Part shown: one piece after another, positions 43,440 to 50,701 of the stretch | How positions within the stretch are numbered: position 1 is the stretch's first letter | How the letters are laid out: every line of letters starts with the position of its first letter | The notes under the pieces: model-generated | What the model was told of the DNA's origin: nothing | What the model saw: the letters and a program-made list of their open reading frames with translations, nothing else | Database searches by the model: none | From: Chloroflexia bacterium | GTDB lineage: Bacteria > Chloroflexota > Chloroflexia > DTKN01 | DNA length: 52,729 bases | Assembly: GCA_016928715.1 (NCBI GenBank) | Contig: JAFGKG010000032.1 | Location: 1 to 52,729 of the forward strand | Reading direction: 5' to 3' | Position numbers and translations under genes: made by a program

Positions 43440-44132
43440 ATGCAAGCAAAACGCCCCCAACACCTTTCCCGCTATGCCGACGTGTGCCTGAAAGCCCTAT
43501 CATTCCAAGGATTGGGCGACAGGATCTCCCTGGGTGGAGCCCTGGGACTGCTGCATTACCTGGACTATCGTCCTACCCACGATGTAGACGCCTGGTGGAT
43601 CCCTTCCGCGACGACGGCGGAGCAGGAGCAAGTCATCAGCGTTCTCAAAACTACCCTGCAACCCTCCGGTCAGGTACGCGTTCGCGCCTGGGGCGACGTC
43701 GTCAGCGTAGAGCTTTTACAGCAGGAGCGGGTGGTATTCAGCTTTCAGATCGCCCACCGCTCGGCCCAGTTGCAGCCAGGCACCACGTCGTCCTGGGAGG
43801 GCGTGTGGCTGGACAGCTTTCCCGACCTCGTGGCCAGCAAGATGGTCGCCCTGGTCGAACGAGGCGCACCCCGCGACCTGCGCGACATCCACGCCCTCTG
43901 CCAGGCCGGCCTGGCCTCACCAGCACAGTGCTGGCAACTGTGGCGGCGGCGCCAGGAATTGGCCGGCAGTGACACCGACGCCCACCGCGCCCGACTGGCG
44001 GTTGAAACCCACCTGGCGCGGATTGCCCAGCATCGCCCCCTGGAGCAAATCGCCGATCCCGACCAGCGCACGGCTGCCCGGCAGTTGCGCGCCTGGTTCC
44101 AGAAAGAGTTCCTCGATGCCCTCCTGGATTGA
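43440..44132 (+). CDS. AbiEii/MenT-like nucleotidyltransferase
   Basis: Protein of 230 residues with the minimal nucleotidyltransferase signature GGALGLLHYLDYRPTHDVDAWW (GG at 32-33, DVD at 48-50), a second acidic strand in VVSVELLQQ, and the AbiEii-type SFPDLVASKMVALVERGAPRDLRDIHAL segment. Such proteins are type IV toxins or tRNA-modifying nucleotidyltransferases in abortive infection systems. The AbiEi-type antitoxin that normally precedes is absent; instead a 101-residue protein overlaps the 3' end. GGTGACGAG precedes the ATG at 43440. Function as a toxin is inferred from family only. Confidence 0.78.
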   Translation: MQAKRPQHLSRYADVCLKALSFQGLGDRISLGGALGLLHYLDYRPTHDVDAWWIPSATTAEQEQVISVLKTTLQPSGQVRVRAWGDVVSVELLQQERVVFSFQIAHRSAQLQPGTTSSWEGVWLDSFPDLVASKMVALVERGAPRDLRDIHALCQAGLASPAQCWQLWRRRQELAGSDTDAHRARLAVETHLARIAQHRPLEQIADPDQRTAARQLRAWFQKEFLDALLD

Positions 44133-44421
44133 CGGCACGCTCTACCCGGACACAAAAACACCGACCCGGCTCGACACGCCGGCCGCGCGGGTCGACTTTT
44201 TGGCCCGACTCTGCGCAGCCTGGGATTTTGGCCTCCTGCCCGACGCCGAGACGGTGGCCGAGATCCGCCGGCCGGCGTGGCGCCAGGCCGTGGATGCCTG
44301 CCGGCTGCTGACCTCGCCGGCCTACCATCTACTGCGCCGCTGGCACGATCTGCCCCCGCTGCCTTACCTGGGCCGGCAACTGGCCTACATCCGTGACGAC
44401 CCCAACCTCGATTGGGTGTGA
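44116..44421 (+). CDS. Small uncharacterised partner of the AbiEii-like protein
   Basis: Protein of 101 residues I do not recognise, starting MPSWIDGTLYPDTKTPTRLD and ending IRDDPNLDWV. It is soluble, rich in leucine, arginine, aspartate and proline, with helical LARLCAAWDFGLL and RQAVDACRLL segments. The ATG at 44116 overlaps the upstream gene by 17 nt, so the two are coupled. It overlaps the 3' end of the convergent TPR gene by 37 nt. An antitoxin or accessory subunit for the nucleotidyltransferase is possible. Confidence 0.65.
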   Translation: MPSWIDGTLYPDTKTPTRLDTPAARVDFLARLCAAWDFGLLPDAETVAEIRRPAWRQAVDACRLLTSPAYHLLRRWHDLPPLPYLGRQLAYIRDDPNLDWV

Positions 44422-45386
44422 TCCTCGCTCTCCCAGCGCTCCCGCAGTCGCGACAACTCTCCCAGCCGCTCCCGCACCGCCTCCGCAGCCGGCCGGTTGC
44501 CGTGGAACTGGTGGACGCGCAGCGCCTCCTGCAGCGTGTGCTCGGCCTCGGTCCATCGCCCCAACTCCAGCAGGGCCCGGCCGAGGTTGCCCAACACCAC
44601 CCCCTGACCGACCTCATCACCGGATTTCTTGAGCAAGTCCAACGCCTGGCGGTACGAACGCAGCGCTTCCGCCCAGAGATCCTGCGCTCCCAGGGCGTGG
44701 CCCAGAATATTCAGCGCCTTGGCCTGGTAGGTAGGACTCCCCGCCCGGCGGCTCAGGTCGAGGGCCTGCTGCAGGAGGGCCGCCGCCTCGCCCGATCGCC
44801 CCAGCCCCAACAGCGCCCGGGCCCGGTCGATCAGGCCGTCGGCCCAGCGTACCCGGTCCCCCGAGGCCTCTGCCAGAGCGGCCGCCCGTTCGGCGTGCGA
44901 GGCCGCCAGATCGTAGGACCCGGCATTCAGGTAGGCCTCGGCCAGATTGATCAGCGCCCCGATCTGCCGCACGGTGCCGTCCAGGGCCGCGGCGATTTGA
45001 AGGTTCCGCTGGGACAGGGCCATGGATTCATCCAGCCGGTGCAGGCGGAAACAGAGTTCGCTCAGGTAATGGTTCAGGTGGTACTGCCGCTCCAGGTCGA
45101 CGAGCGGACCGATCTCGACGACCACCCGGCGCAGACAGGGCTCCCATTCGGCCCACTGTCCCGTGTAGAGCAGCGGATGGTGGATCGCGGCGGTCAGGTC
45201 GGCCGTCAGCGTGGGGTCGTCGCCCCGCTCGCTGCACCACCAGAGGGCGCGCAGGGCGTGGCCCAGGTACCGGCGCAGGGCCGGCAGATCCCCCTGCTCC
45301 CGCCGAAAGACGTCCAGCCAATGCCGGCCGGCCCGCTCAATGCCCTGAACAAAGCGAGCCTGCAGGTCCACGGCCAACTCTCCCAC
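44385..45386 (-). CDS. TPR-repeat protein, second half of a split STAND module
   Basis: Protein of about 333 residues. Residues 1-110 contain LQARFVQGIERAGRHWLDVFRREQGDLPAL and WALRALWW-like helices; from about 110 to 310 run five or six TPR units (ALINLAEAYLNAGSYDLAASHAERAAALAE, AKALNILGHALGAQDLWAEAL, GVVLGNLGRALLELGRWTEAEHTL). In AfsR/STAND ATPases such repeats follow the NB-ARC domain in the same polypeptide and sense the ligand. Here the GTG start shares a base with the NB-ARC stop (TAGTG), pointing to termination-reinitiation. No good ribosome-binding site precedes the GTG. Confidence 0.8.
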   Translation of the reverse strand: MGELAVDLQARFVQGIERAGRHWLDVFRREQGDLPALRRYLGHALRALWWCSERGDDPTLTADLTAAIHHPLLYTGQWAEWEPCLRRVVVEIGPLVDLERQYHLNHYLSELCFRLHRLDESMALSQRNLQIAAALDGTVRQIGALINLAEAYLNAGSYDLAASHAERAAALAEASGDRVRWADGLIDRARALLGLGRSGEAAALLQQALDLSRRAGSPTYQAKALNILGHALGAQDLWAEALRSYRQALDLLKKSGDEVGQGVVLGNLGRALLELGRWTEAEHTLQEALRVHQFHGNRPAAEAVRERLGELSRLRERWESEDHTQSRLGSSRM

Positions 45387-46822
45387 TATTCCCGCACCAG
45401 GTCCGAAAGGATAAAGTACTCGGTCAGGCGGTGAATGCTGTACCACATCTCCCCCTGGGCGCAGCCCACGTTGAACAGGGAGGCGTTGACCAGCTCTAGC
45501 AGGGCCGGGTCGAAATTCCCATTCAGCGAGACCCCGCTGACGGCGGACAGATCCTGCCAGGTGGCACCCCGGGGGTCCAGCAGGGGCATGTGCAGCAGCA
45601 GCTCCCGGGCCGGTTGGGAGAGGCGCTGCCAGGAGTAGTAAAAGATAAAGCGGTAAAAGTCGGTGCCTGTTCCCCGGGCCGCGGCCAGGTCGGCCAGCAC
45701 CTTGTCCAGGGGCAGGGACAGCATCTGTCCCAGCACCAGCTTGATGGCCAGGGGGTTGCCGCCGGTCACCTGGGCGATGCGCTCCAGATTGGCCTCGGAG
45801 GCGGCGAGCACGACCGGCACGTTGCGCTCGGCGGCGTGGCAGCGGATAAAAGCCAGCGCGTCGTCGCGGCCGAGTTCGGCCAGGGTGAGGGAGGTGACCT
45901 GCTCGCAGGCGCTGATCCGGTGGCGGGTGGTCAGCAGCGCCTTGGCCGGTCGGGCCAGGCGGTCCAATCCCATCACCAGGGCCTGTACGTCCGCGGCCGT
46001 CTCCAGGTTGTCCACCACGATCAGCGTGGGGCGCCGGCGCAGGGCGGCCCGCAGGCGCCGCTCCCGTTCCTCCTCGACCAGGGCCGCCAGGGAACCGAGC
46101 TGCAGGGCCTGGGCCAGTTCCTCCAGTAGGGCACCGTAGGTCAGGGCCGGCCCGCCCACCTCGTGGGCCCGCCCCCAGGCAAAGAAACGCTGCTGGGCGG
46201 TGATCCAGGCCACCGCCTCAAAGCGGCCCTCGATCACCAGCTCCTCGACCGCGGCCCGGGACAGGGCCGTCTTGCCGATGCCGCCCATGCCGTCGACCGC
46301 CACCAGCCAGCGGGCCCGCTCGTCGCGGAGGAATCCCTTCAATCGCTCCAGCTTGTCGCCCACGCCAAAGAGCCGGCTGTAGGTGGGGGGCGGCAGGCCG
46401 TCCAGGACGCGCTGCTGGGATTCGCCGAGCTGGGCCCGGCGCCGGGCCGCCGCTTCGCCCTGCCAGAGGATCTCGGCCAGGGCTTCCTGGGCCTCGTGCT
46501 GCCGGTCATAGAGCGTGCGTTCGGAGTAGTTGCAGGCAAGGGCGACCTGGAGCGCGCTCCGGCCCTTGACGAAACGATCGCGCAGGATGTGGGCTGCCTC
46601 CGGCTGGGCCTGGACCAGGCGGTCCAGGCCGGCGTCGAGGACGGCGCGGGCGGCCCCGGCCCAGCCCAGGGCCGGCCGGCGGCGCAGTTGGTCCTGCACC
46701 ATTTGGAGGTCGTTGAACTGGGTGAGAGAGGCCAGGACGTCGCCGCGCCGGTAGGCGCGCAGGGCCTGGCGGATCAGGTCGACGAAAGCCGGGTCGATGC
46801 GGGTACCCTCCTTGCCGGTCAT
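45386..46822 (-). CDS. NB-ARC (STAND) ATPase with putative N-terminal HTH
   Basis: STAND-class NTPase of 478 residues. Residues 1-150 are helical and contain ALQVALACNYSERTLYDRQHEA, which resembles a helix-turn-helix. The nucleotide-binding domain has Walker A GMGGIGKT (178-185), Walker B LIVVDNLE (267-274), a TTRHR sensor-like motif and the TGGNPLAIKL (GLPL-type) motif. A winged-helix-like end (SQPARELLLHMPLLDPRG, LLELVNASLFNV) follows. Such proteins are signal-controlled switches in regulation, defence or death. The ATG at 46822 has AAGGAAG upstream. The sensor repeats are encoded by the next, overlapping gene. Confidence 0.88.
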   Translation of the reverse strand: MTGKEGTRIDPAFVDLIRQALRAYRRGDVLASLTQFNDLQMVQDQLRRRPALGWAGAARAVLDAGLDRLVQAQPEAAHILRDRFVKGRSALQVALACNYSERTLYDRQHEAQEALAEILWQGEAAARRRAQLGESQQRVLDGLPPPTYSRLFGVGDKLERLKGFLRDERARWLVAVDGMGGIGKTALSRAAVEELVIEGRFEAVAWITAQQRFFAWGRAHEVGGPALTYGALLEELAQALQLGSLAALVEEERERRLRAALRRRPTLIVVDNLETAADVQALVMGLDRLARPAKALLTTRHRISACEQVTSLTLAELGRDDALAFIRCHAAERNVPVVLAASEANLERIAQVTGGNPLAIKLVLGQMLSLPLDKVLADLAAARGTGTDFYRFIFYYSWQRLSQPARELLLHMPLLDPRGATWQDLSAVSGVSLNGNFDPALLELVNASLFNVGCAQGEMWYSIHRLTEYFILSDLVRE

Positions 46823-46833
46823 AACAACTTCCT

Positions 46834-46872
46834 TGCAGATTTTTTGCAGATCCTTCGCAGTCCACTGCAGAT
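46834..46872. promoter_or_regulatory. Four helically phased TGCAGAT repeats
   Basis: TGCAGAT at 46834, 46845 and 46866 and the variant CGCAGTC at 46856; start-to-start distances 11, 11 and 10 bp. They lie between the NB-ARC start codon and its promoter, and immediately upstream of the plus-strand -10 box. This is the geometry of a cooperative protein-binding array. Confidence 0.6.
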
Positions 46873-46877
46873 TTACA

Positions 46878-46895
46878 CCACTATAATTATAGTGG
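46878..46895. promoter_or_regulatory. 18-bp palindrome containing TATAAT on both strands
   Basis: CCACTATAATTATAGTGG is a perfect palindrome. It supplies a -10 box for the minus strand (46891-46886) and for the plus strand (46882-46887). Confidence 0.75.
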
Positions 46896-46913
46896 GATTG
46901 GAGAATCCGTCAA
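46886..46913 (-). promoter_or_regulatory. Promoter of the NB-ARC/TPR operon
   Basis: Minus strand: TTGACG, 16-nt spacer, TATAAT. The plus-strand -10 in the same palindrome has no good -35, so the propeller gene may need an activator. Confidence 0.65.
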
Positions 46914-46978
46914 CAGGACAGGGAGGACCCTGCTACGTAGAGAACTGGGACCCAAACACCCAGACCGAGGAGGAAACT

Positions 46979-48919
46979 GTGAAAATGCATTGGACTAGCG
47001 TACTCGTTCTGCTGGCCGGCCTGGCCCTGCTGGCACCGCTGGCCGGCGGCAGCGTGCCGCTCACAGCAGCGCAGGCCCTAGTGGAAGGTCCTTTTAAACC
47101 GGCCTCAAGTCCCAACCCAACAGGGGAAGGGATGATCGAATGTAAGGAATCCTCCAAACAGTGCGTAGGGATAAACGACCAGGGATTGTATCCGGATTCC
47201 GCGCTGCCATTGCACTGGAAGTGCTGGGGGCAGACCTGCTTTAGCGACCGTCTGCGGTCTGTGGCCGTGGTATCGGTGACGGACGGCTGGGCCGTGGGCG
47301 AGGGGGGCAATATCTTGCACTGGAACGGCAGTGCCTGGACGGTTGTGACCAGCCCCACCTCCAACGATCTACATTCCGTGACCATGCTATCGGCTGCGGA
47401 CGGTTGGACTGTGGGCAAGGGAGGCACGATCCTACACTGGAACGGCAGTACCTGGATGGTGGAGAGCAGCCCGCCCATCAATGATCTAAATTCCGTGGCC
47501 ATGGTATCGGCTACAGACGGCTGGGCCGTGGGCGATGTGGGCGATATCCTGCGCTGGGACGGCAGCGATTGGACAGAGGAGCCCAGCCCAACCAGCGATG
47601 ATCTGCATTCCGTGGCTATGGTATCCTCTACGGACGGCTGGGCTACGGGCGACTCGGGAACGATCCTGCACTGGGACGGCAGTGCCTGGACGGTAGAGCC
47701 CAGTCCGATCACCAATGATCTATTTTCCGTGGCCATGCTATCCTCTACGGACGGCTGGGCCGTAGGGGCGGGCGGTATGATCCTGCACTGGGACGGCAGT
47801 GCCTGGACGGTGGAGAGCAGCCCGACCAGCGAGATGTTGCTGTCTGTGGCTATGGTATCCTCTACGGATGGCTGGGCCGTGGGCCACGAGGGCACGGTGT
47901 TAAAGTGGGACGGCAGTGCCTGGACGGCAGCGGCCAGCCCGCCCGTCAACATTCTACACTCAGTAGCGATGGTATCGTCTACGGAGGGCTGGGCCGTGGG
48001 AGAGCGGGGGATCATTCTACATTGGGACGGCGAGGCCTGGACAGGAAAAATAAAGCCGACGAGCAACACCCTGAGTTCCGTGGCCATGGTTTCGGCTACA
48101 GATGGCTGGGCCGTGGGCCAGGAGGGCACGATCCTGCATTGGGATGGGAACACCTGGACTCCCGTGGCCAGCCCAACCACCAATAACCTGCGTTCCGTGG
48201 CCATGGTATCGGCTGCGGACGGCTGGGCCGTGGGCTACGAGGGCACCATGTTGCGCTGGGACGGTGGCAACTGGACCATGCAAACCAGTCCCACAGATAC
48301 AGACCTCTACGCCGTGGATCTGCTTTCGGCCACCGATGGCTGGGCCGTGGGTGACGGTGAAACTCTGCACTGGGACGGCAGTGACTGGACCAGTGTCTGG
48401 AGCCCAGTCCCTTGGGATATCTATGCAGTAGACATGGTAGCGGCCAATGACGTTTGGGCAGTCGGGCAGTGGTCTCCTGATGGAACGATCCTGCACTGGG
48501 ATGGCAGCGATTGGAGCCAGGTGACCTGTCCCTCTTTTGACGAGGATCTTTTCGCGGTAGATATGCTCTCGGCAACGGATGGCTGGGCGGTAGGCGACGC
48601 TTTCCTGCGCTGGAGCAATGGTACCTGGGCGGTGGAGAGTAGCCCAGCGAGCCGCTGGTTTTATGACCTGGCGATGGTATCGTCCACCGACGGCTGGGCC
48701 GTGGGTAATGACCCATCCTTTGGGCGCAACATATTGCACTGGAATGGCAGCGAGTGGACGGTGGCAACCAGCCCCACTACCAACGGGCTTTATTCCGTGG
48801 CGATGGTATCGTCCACCGACGGCTGGGCCGTGGGATATGCGGGCTCCATACTCCGCTACGAGCCTTATGATTATCACACCTATCTCCCGCTCCTATTCAA
48901 ACAACGGGCATCTCAATAG
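46979..48919 (+). CDS. Secreted beta-propeller repeat protein
   Basis: Exported protein of about 646 residues with a signal peptide (MHWTSVLVLLAGLALLAPLAGG, cleavage probably near the AQA). From about residue 85 there are roughly 13 repeats of about 43 residues with the pattern LHSVAMVSSTDGWAVG-GTILHWDGSAWTVE, like Ycf48/BNR-type propellers, probably enough for two propellers. The C-terminus YHTYLPLLFKQRASQ carries a Y-L-P-L segment common at the ends of Chloroflexota exoproteins. GTG at 46979 is chosen because GAGGAGG lies 6 nt upstream; ATG at 46985 is the alternative. Divergent from the STAND ATPase. Ligand unknown. Confidence 0.85.
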   Translation: MKMHWTSVLVLLAGLALLAPLAGGSVPLTAAQALVEGPFKPASSPNPTGEGMIECKESSKQCVGINDQGLYPDSALPLHWKCWGQTCFSDRLRSVAVVSVTDGWAVGEGGNILHWNGSAWTVVTSPTSNDLHSVTMLSAADGWTVGKGGTILHWNGSTWMVESSPPINDLNSVAMVSATDGWAVGDVGDILRWDGSDWTEEPSPTSDDLHSVAMVSSTDGWATGDSGTILHWDGSAWTVEPSPITNDLFSVAMLSSTDGWAVGAGGMILHWDGSAWTVESSPTSEMLLSVAMVSSTDGWAVGHEGTVLKWDGSAWTAAASPPVNILHSVAMVSSTEGWAVGERGIILHWDGEAWTGKIKPTSNTLSSVAMVSATDGWAVGQEGTILHWDGNTWTPVASPTTNNLRSVAMVSAADGWAVGYEGTMLRWDGGNWTMQTSPTDTDLYAVDLLSATDGWAVGDGETLHWDGSDWTSVWSPVPWDIYAVDMVAANDVWAVGQWSPDGTILHWDGSDWSQVTCPSFDEDLFAVDMLSATDGWAVGDAFLRWSNGTWAVESSPASRWFYDLAMVSSTDGWAVGNDPSFGRNILHWNGSEWTVATSPTTNGLYSVAMVSSTDGWAVGYAGSILRYEPYDYHTYLPLLFKQRASQ

Positions 48920-48981
48920 AGCGAGCGGGGGAAATAAATGCTCGCCAGGCGATGTACCAACACGGGGGCAGGTTGTTTTGT

Positions 48982-49005
48982 AGGGGCAAGGCATGCCTTG
49001 CCCCT
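48982..49005. repeat. GGGGC-type palindromic element, copy 6
   Basis: Perfect 24-bp palindrome with AGGGGCAAGGCA arms, centred at 48993/48994, 62 bp after the propeller gene stop. Confidence 0.85.
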
Positions 49006-49061
49006 GCTATTTTCCTTGTTTACGGTGCCCGCCTCGGCGGAGCCGAGAATGAGCGTGAGGG

Positions 49062-49535
49062 CTACTCCGCGATCGGCAGGTACAGGTCCAGCACGAACTC
49101 GGTGTCCGGTAGGTCCAGCGGTACGCTCTCCTCCAGCCACTGGTGGGTGCCGCACCTGTACTGGCTGTCCTCGCGCCAGGCCACCAGCTTTTTCCAGGTG
49201 GCCCCGATCACCTCGAAATCCCCCTTGGGCACGACGCAGCGGGTGACCGCGTAGAGCCCCCCGTCAAAGCCCAGGATGCGCTCCGCCCCCTCCGGCTCGG
49301 CGCCGGCATCTAGTTCGATCCAGACCTCGTAGCCATAGTTCGGGCTGCCCTTGGAGGGGTTCGGGTTGTTGAAACCGAACAGGCGGTGCTGGCCCGGATC
49401 GTCGAGCAGGCCCCGGGGCCGGGCCCAGGCCAGGAGCTTTTCCCAGGCCTTTTCCTCCGGGTTCGGGCCGAACCCCCAAAAGCTGGCCACGCGCATCGGC
49501 TCCAGTTCGACCATGCGTACGTCCAGTGCACTCAT
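49062..49535 (-). CDS. GyrI-like (AraC-type effector-binding domain) protein
   Basis: Small-molecule-binding protein of 157 residues made of a single SHS2/GyrI-like domain: VRMVELEPMRVASFWGFG, a central FGFNNPNPSKGSPNYGYEVWIEL, then YAVTRCVVPKGDFEVIGATWKKLVAW and FVLDLYLPI at the end. There is no DNA-binding domain. In this family stand-alone members bind cationic drugs or hydrophobic ligands. AAAGGAGG precedes the ATG at 49535. Divergent from a WYL regulator across a shared operator, so both probably belong to one response circuit. Confidence 0.88.
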   Translation of the reverse strand: MSALDVRMVELEPMRVASFWGFGPNPEEKAWEKLLAWARPRGLLDDPGQHRLFGFNNPNPSKGSPNYGYEVWIELDAGAEPEGAERILGFDGGLYAVTRCVVPKGDFEVIGATWKKLVAWREDSQYRCGTHQWLEESVPLDLPDTEFVLDLYLPIAE

Positions 49536-49582
49536 CTCACGACCTCCTTTACTCGATTACAGGATGACTCATCGACATCCCC

Positions 49583-49591
49583 ACTATAGCA
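49583..49591 (-). promoter_or_regulatory. Extended -10 of the GyrI-like gene
   Basis: Minus strand: TGC followed by TATAGT. No -35 match; that position holds the inverted repeat. Confidence 0.5.
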
Positions 49592-49597
49592 TGCCTT

Positions 49598-49618
49598 CCC
49601 TGACATCCCCTGTCAGGG
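49598..49618. promoter_or_regulatory. Operator-like inverted repeat between divergent WYL and GyrI-like genes
   Basis: CCCTGACA and TGTCAGGG, perfect 8-bp arms, 5-bp spacer. The centre is about 31 bp upstream of both expected transcript starts, replacing both -35 elements. Confidence 0.7.
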
Positions 49619-49623
49619 TTTTG

Positions 49624-49632
49624 TGCTATAAT
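49624..49632 (+). promoter_or_regulatory. Extended -10 of the WYL regulator gene
   Basis: TGC followed by TATAAT at 49627-49632. It overlaps the in-frame ATG at 49631, which therefore is not the start. Confidence 0.55.
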
Positions 49633-49654
49633 GGGAAAAACACAGGAGATCGTG

Positions 49655-50641
49655 ATGCGCGCGGACCGATTATTATCCATCCTCCTGCTCCTGCAGGCCC
49701 GGGGGCGCATGACCGCCCGGGAGCTGGCCGAGGAACTGGAGGTCTCGGAGCGGACCATCTACCGGGACATCGACGCCCTCAGCATCGCCGGCGTGCCCGT
49801 CTACGGCGAACCCGGCCCCGAGGGCGGCTATGCCCTGCTGGACAGTTATCGCACCCAGCTCACCGGCCTGACCGAGGGCGAGGCGCGGGCGCTGTTCATG
49901 CTCAGCCTCCCCGCGCCCCTGGAGGCCCTGGGCGTCAGCCAGGAGCTGCGCAGTGCCCTGCTCAAGCTGTCGGCGGCGCTGCCCGAGGCGCGCCGGCGCG
50001 ACGAGGAACGGGCGCGTCAATGCTTCCACCTGGATTCCACCTGGTGGCGCCAGGGACAGGAGCGCGTCCCCCACCTGCGGACCGTGCACCAGGCCGTCTG
50101 GCAGGATCGCCAGATACACATCGTCTACCGCCCGCCGTTCGCGGTCGAAATCGAACGCCTGGTCGCGCCCTACGGGCTGGTGGCCAAGGCCGGCGTCTGG
50201 TACCTGGTCTGCGCCCGCAACGAGAGACTCCACGTACACCGGGTCTCGAACTTGTTGGACGTGCGCCTGGCCGAGGAATCCTTCGAGCGTCCGGCGGGCT
50301 TTGACCTGGCGTCGTTCTGGGAGGCCTGGTGCGCCGAGTACGAGCGCTTCCTCTCCGATTTTCGGGCCACCGTGCGCGTCGCGCCGGATTTCGTCCCCGA
50401 ACTGGCCCGCTATTTCGGCCACCACGTCCAGTCCCAGGTCTCCCGGGCCGGCCCGCCGGACGCGGAGGGCTGGATCCAAGTGGAGCTGTCCTTCGAGTCC
50501 TTCGAGGCCGCCCGGGATCGACTCCTCGGCTTTGGGCGGGGCGTCGAGGTCCTGGAGCCGCGGGCGCTGCAGCGGAGCGTGCTCGACTTTGCCGAGCAGA
50601 TCGTCGATCTCTATAGCCACCGACGGGAGGCGTATGAATAG
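49655..50641 (+). CDS. YafY-type WYL-domain transcriptional regulator
   Basis: Regulator of about 328 residues. The N-terminal winged helix-turn-helix is seen in MTARELAEELEVSERTIYRDIDAL and GVPVYGEPGPEGGYAL; the WYL ligand-binding domain follows with RQIHIVYRPP, LVAPYGLVAKAGVWYLVCARN, and the C-terminal WCX-like extension VQVELSFESFEAARDRLLGFG. ATG at 49655 has AGGAG 6 nt upstream; GTG at 49652 also possible. It probably binds the inverted repeat at 49598-49618 and controls itself and the GyrI-like gene. Confidence 0.92.
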   Translation: MRADRLLSILLLLQARGRMTARELAEELEVSERTIYRDIDALSIAGVPVYGEPGPEGGYALLDSYRTQLTGLTEGEARALFMLSLPAPLEALGVSQELRSALLKLSAALPEARRRDEERARQCFHLDSTWWRQGQERVPHLRTVHQAVWQDRQIHIVYRPPFAVEIERLVAPYGLVAKAGVWYLVCARNERLHVHRVSNLLDVRLAEESFERPAGFDLASFWEAWCAEYERFLSDFRATVRVAPDFVPELARYFGHHVQSQVSRAGPPDAEGWIQVELSFESFEAARDRLLGFGRGVEVLEPRALQRSVLDFAEQIVDLYSHRREAYE

Positions 50642-50701
50642 GATGGCCCGATCAATGAACCTCACCATCGTGGACGTGGGCTATCGCTCGACCCACTTTC
50701 C

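Noticed and set aside
45380-45395. Programmed ribosomal frameshift joining NB-ARC and TPR proteins
   Set aside because: No slippery heptamer or downstream pseudoknot is evident; the TAGTG overlap fits termination-reinitiation better.
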